DNA of 7,878 nt, taken from assembly GCA_019412865.1 (NCBI GenBank), contig DXOJ01000228.1, forward strand, positions 1-7,878, written 5' to 3'. A program made the translations under genes and the position numbers. Below the pieces are notes generated by a model that saw nothing but the letters and a program-made list of their open reading frames with translations, had not been told where the DNA came from and did not search any database. Source of the stretch: Bacteroides sp. (lineage in GTDB: Bacteria > Bacteroidota > Bacteroidia > Bacteroidales > Bacteroidaceae). Shown one piece after another: positions 5,358 through 7,878 of this stretch (position 1 is its first letter; the number at the start of each line of letters is the position of its first letter).

Positions 5358-7778
5358 ATGATTGAGGAAAAAAGAGAAAAACGAGGTGAACAATCAGAAG
5401 AGCAGGTGAATATTCAGGAGATTCTTTTTCGTTATCTGATTCATTGGCCTTGGTTTGTAGTATCGGTAGTTATTTGTATTGCCTGTGCATGGGGGTACTT
5501 ACGACTAGCAACACCAGTTTATAATATTTCTGCCACTGTTTTGATTAAAGATGACAAGAAAGGCAGTGGGGCAAGTATGTCCTCTGAATTGGAAAGAATG
5601 GGACTGGATGGTTTTGTTTCTTCGTCAAATAATGTAGATAATGAAATAGAAGTTTTACGTTCTAAGTCGTTAGCAAGAGAGGTGGTCAATCATTTAGGCT
5701 TGTTTGTGACTTATAAGGATGAGGATGAGTTTCCCAGTAGGGAACTTTACCGTACTTCGCCTGTAGTGGTGAGCTTGACTCCGCAAGAAGCGGATAAGCT
5801 TCCGCATTCAATGAAGGTAAACATGACTTTGCAACCTGCGGGTGCGATGGATGTACAGATTACAATGGGGGAAAAGGAATATCGGAAACAATTTGAGAAG
5901 TTACCCGCTGTGTTTCCAACAGATGAAGGTACAGTTGCTTTTTTTGTAAATAATGATACACTATCGTCAGTTCGGCCGGAAAGTGTAACACAAGAACGGC
6001 ATATTACGGCTTTTATTAACAGTCCTTCTTCTGTAGCGAAAGGATATGCTAATTCTCTGTCAATATCTCCTACATCGAAGATGACTTCTGTTGTGGTTAT
6101 ATCATTGAAAAATTCCAATGCTCGGCGTGGCAAGGATTTTATCAATAAGTTACTTGAGATGTATAATATCAATGCCAATAATGACAAAAATGAGGTAGCT
6201 CAAAAAACAGCAGAATTTATTAATGAACGTATTGGAATTATCTCAAAGGAACTTGGTAGTACGGAACAAGATTTGGAGAACTTCAAGCGTAGCGCCGGAA
6301 TTACAGATTTGAGCAGTGAAGCACAGATTGCCTTAACTGGTAATGCGGAATATGAAAAGAAGCGTGTGGAGAACCAGACTCAAATCAATTTGGTGATGGA
6401 TTTGCAACGCTATATGCAAGGTAATGAATATGAGGTCTTACCAAGTAATATTGGATTACAGGATGCGGCATCAGCTGGTGCAATAGACAGATATAATGAA
6501 ATGTTGGTTGAAAGAAAGCGTTTGCTTCGTACATCAACTGAGAATAACCCAACAATCATAAATTTGGATACCAGTATCCGTGCGATGCGAAGTAATGTAC
6601 AAGCTACGCTGGATGCTACATTGAAAGGATTGCAGATTACCAAAGAAGATTTAGCCCGTGAGGCTAGTCGTTATTCTCGTCGTATTAACGATGCGCCGAC
6701 TCAAGAACGTCAGTTTGTGAGTATCGCTCGCCAGCAGGAAATCAAGGCTGGACTATATTTGATGTTACTACAAAAACGTGAGGAGAATGCTATCACTTTG
6801 GCAGCTACTGCAAATAATGCCAAGATTATTGATGAAGCGTTAGCAGATAATAATCCGGTTTCTCCTAAGAAAATGATGGTCTATCTTGCTGCCTTGTTGC
6901 TGGGGGTAGGTATTCCGGTAGGTATCATCTATTTGATTGGATTGACTAAATTCAAGATTGAGGGACGTGTTGATGTTGAAAAGTTAACCTCGCTTTCTGT
7001 CATTGGTGATATTCCGTTAGCAGATGAAAAGTCTGGTTCTATAGCTGTATTTGAGAATCAGAATAATCTGATGAGTGAGACTTTCCGGAATGTTCGTACT
7101 AACCTTCAGTTTATGCTTGAAAATGGCAAGAATGTGATTTTGGTGACTTCTACCATCAGTGGTGAAGGTAAGTCTTTTGTATCATCTAATTTGGCTATTA
7201 GTCTTTCTTTGTTAGGGAAAAAGGTTGTGATAGTAGGTCTTGACATTCGTAAACCGGGATTGAATAAAGTATTCAATCTTTCTAGAAAAGAACATGGTAT
7301 TACTCAATTTTTGACTAATCCAACTGTTAATCTGATGGATTTAGTACATCCTTCTGATATCAACAAGAATCTGTTTATTCTTCCCGGTGGAGCAGTTCCT
7401 CCCAATCCAACGGAACTGTTGGCCCGTGACGGATTGGAGAAGGCTATTGAAACATTGAAGACCAACTTTGATTATGTGATTCTGGACACCGCTCCCGTGG
7501 GTATGGTAACCGACACCTTGCTGATAGGTCGTACTGCTGATTTGTCGGTCTATGTATGCCGTGCCGATTATACCCGTAAGGCAGAGTTTACTTTGATTAA
7601 TGAGCTTTCTGAAAACAATAAATTACCTAATCTGTGTGTTGCTATTAATGGTTTAGATTTGCAGAAAAGAAAATATGGTTATTACCATGGTTATGGAAAA
7701 TATGGTAAGTATTACGGTTATGGTAAACGATATGGTTATGGCTACGGTTATGGAGAACATAAGATAAAGGAAAGTTAA
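5358..7778 (+). CDS. wzc: Wzc-like polysaccharide co-polymerase and BY-type tyrosine kinase
   Basis: This gene encodes an 806-residue inner-membrane protein that controls polymerisation and export of polysaccharide through tyrosine autophosphorylation. The Wzz domain starts with a first membrane helix at about 32-50. A long periplasmic region follows, with helical, coiled-coil-like parts near 286-316 and 425-480 (the latter with the GNVR-type RQQEIKAGLYLMLLQKREE). The second membrane helix is at about 506-529, preceded by NPVSPKK. The cytoplasmic BY-kinase domain has Walker A ISGEGKS (K605, S606), Walker A' VVIVGLDIRKP (D629) and Walker B FDYVILDTAP (D710). In the usual DxD form of Walker A' the first Asp is Gly here (G627). 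The C-terminal tail has 12 Tyr in residues 773-798, the expected cluster of phosphorylation sites. Fusion of Wzz and kinase is the Gram-negative arrangement. No Wzb-type phosphatase gene is present in the window, so the phosphatase must be elsewhere. The start at 5358 is 9 bases after the wza stop. Confidence 0.94.
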   Translation: MIEEKREKRGEQSEEQVNIQEILFRYLIHWPWFVVSVVICIACAWGYLRLATPVYNISATVLIKDDKKGSGASMSSELERMGLDGFVSSSNNVDNEIEVLRSKSLAREVVNHLGLFVTYKDEDEFPSRELYRTSPVVVSLTPQEADKLPHSMKVNMTLQPAGAMDVQITMGEKEYRKQFEKLPAVFPTDEGTVAFFVNNDTLSSVRPESVTQERHITAFINSPSSVAKGYANSLSISPTSKMTSVVVISLKNSNARRGKDFINKLLEMYNINANNDKNEVAQKTAEFINERIGIISKELGSTEQDLENFKRSAGITDLSSEAQIALTGNAEYEKKRVENQTQINLVMDLQRYMQGNEYEVLPSNIGLQDAASAGAIDRYNEMLVERKRLLRTSTENNPTIINLDTSIRAMRSNVQATLDATLKGLQITKEDLAREASRYSRRINDAPTQERQFVSIARQQEIKAGLYLMLLQKREENAITLAATANNAKIIDEALADNNPVSPKKMMVYLAALLLGVGIPVGIIYLIGLTKFKIEGRVDVEKLTSLSVIGDIPLADEKSGSIAVFENQNNLMSETFRNVRTNLQFMLENGKNVILVTSTISGEGKSFVSSNLAISLSLLGKKVVIVGLDIRKPGLNKVFNLSRKEHGITQFLTNPTVNLMDLVHPSDINKNLFILPGGAVPPNPTELLARDGLEKAIETLKTNFDYVILDTAPVGMVTDTLLIGRTADLSVYVCRADYTRKAEFTLINELSENNKLPNLCVAINGLDLQKRKYGYYHGYGKYGKYYGYGKRYGYGYGYGEHKIKES
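7674..7751 (+). repeat. Tyr/Gly-coding near-repeats in the kinase tail
   Basis: This stretch inside the kinase gene encodes residues 773-798, almost entirely Tyr and Gly with spaced Lys, Arg and one His. At DNA level it is a run of degenerate hexanucleotides such as TATGGT, TATGGC, TACGGT and TATGGA; the last four Tyr-Gly units (7731-7754) are fully tandem. Gain or loss of a hexamer would keep the frame and change the number of phosphorylatable tyrosines by one. Confidence 0.7.
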
Positions 7779-7838
7779 ATATAAAATTGTAATAGAAATA
7801 TTTAAAGGTATTTTTGAACCACATGTTAGCGTCCAAAA

Positions 7839-7878
7839 ATGCCGTATAGTATAACCGATATAAAATCCAGATCTTTGC
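7839..7878 (+). CDS. Possible 5' end of the next operon gene, cut by the window edge
   Basis: An ATG at 7839 opens a frame that stays open to the window end and codes MPYSITDIKSRSL. The frame is closed just upstream by TAG at 7827-7829, so this would be the only start. It lies 60 bases after the kinase stop in AT-rich DNA without a clear ribosome binding site. Thirteen codons are too few to name a family; a further polysaccharide gene is expected here from context only. Confidence 0.35.
   Translation, partial: MPYSITDIKSRSL

Noticed and set aside
5747..6187. A 146-codon minus-strand open frame inside the kinase gene.
   Set aside because: It lies wholly antisense to the conserved Wzc coding sequence and shows no family signature; it starts with no promoter-like sequence.

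Overview
The window looks like the promoter-proximal end of a surface-polysaccharide (capsule or exopolysaccharide) operon from a Bacteroides-type member of the Bacteroidota. Four things point there. The two best promoter matches have the Bacteroides -7 form TAnnTTTG. The first large gene is a DUF3078 outer-membrane-type protein. The second is a NusG-like antiterminator of the UpxY family. The AT-rich intergenic DNA and mostly weak Shine-Dalgarno sequences also fit. The species cannot be fixed from the sequence alone.

Layout, all genes on the + strand. 1-221 is AT-rich intergenic DNA holding a -7 box at 193-200. 222-1730 encodes a secreted 502-residue DUF3078 protein that looks like a stand-alone housekeeping neighbour. 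1731-1841 holds a weak AT-only hairpin, a good promoter (1756-1787), a GC-rich 8-bp hairpin just after the expected transcript start, and a six-codon mini-ORF overlapping the next start codon. 1842-2411 is the UpxY-family antiterminator. 2412-2554 is a 143-nt gene-free leader with two abutting hairpins that compete for bases. Then come three closely spaced genes: a membrane-anchored UDP-HexNAc 4,6-dehydratase of the WbpM/CapD type (2555-4498), a Wza-like outer-membrane export lipoprotein (4515-5348), and a Wzc-like Wzz/BY-kinase fusion with a tyrosine-rich tail (5358-7778). The last 100 bases hold the likely start of another gene, cut off by the window edge.

How they fit together. UpxY-type NusG paralogs let RNA polymerase read through their own long polysaccharide operon. 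Here the protein is made first, and the structured leaders on both sides of its gene are natural candidates for where it loads or acts. The dehydratase makes a UDP-4-keto-6-deoxy-HexNAc precursor. Wzc in the inner membrane controls polymerisation and export by cycles of tyrosine phosphorylation, and the Wza-like lipoprotein forms the outer-membrane exit. Glycosyltransferases, flippase and polymerase would be expected to the right of the window.

I see no clearly new system. The most interesting parts are the two structured leaders around upxY, the absence of an adjacent upxZ, recombinase gene or recognisable invertible promoter, and the Tyr/Gly repeat tail of the kinase, which is built from near-repeated hexanucleotides.
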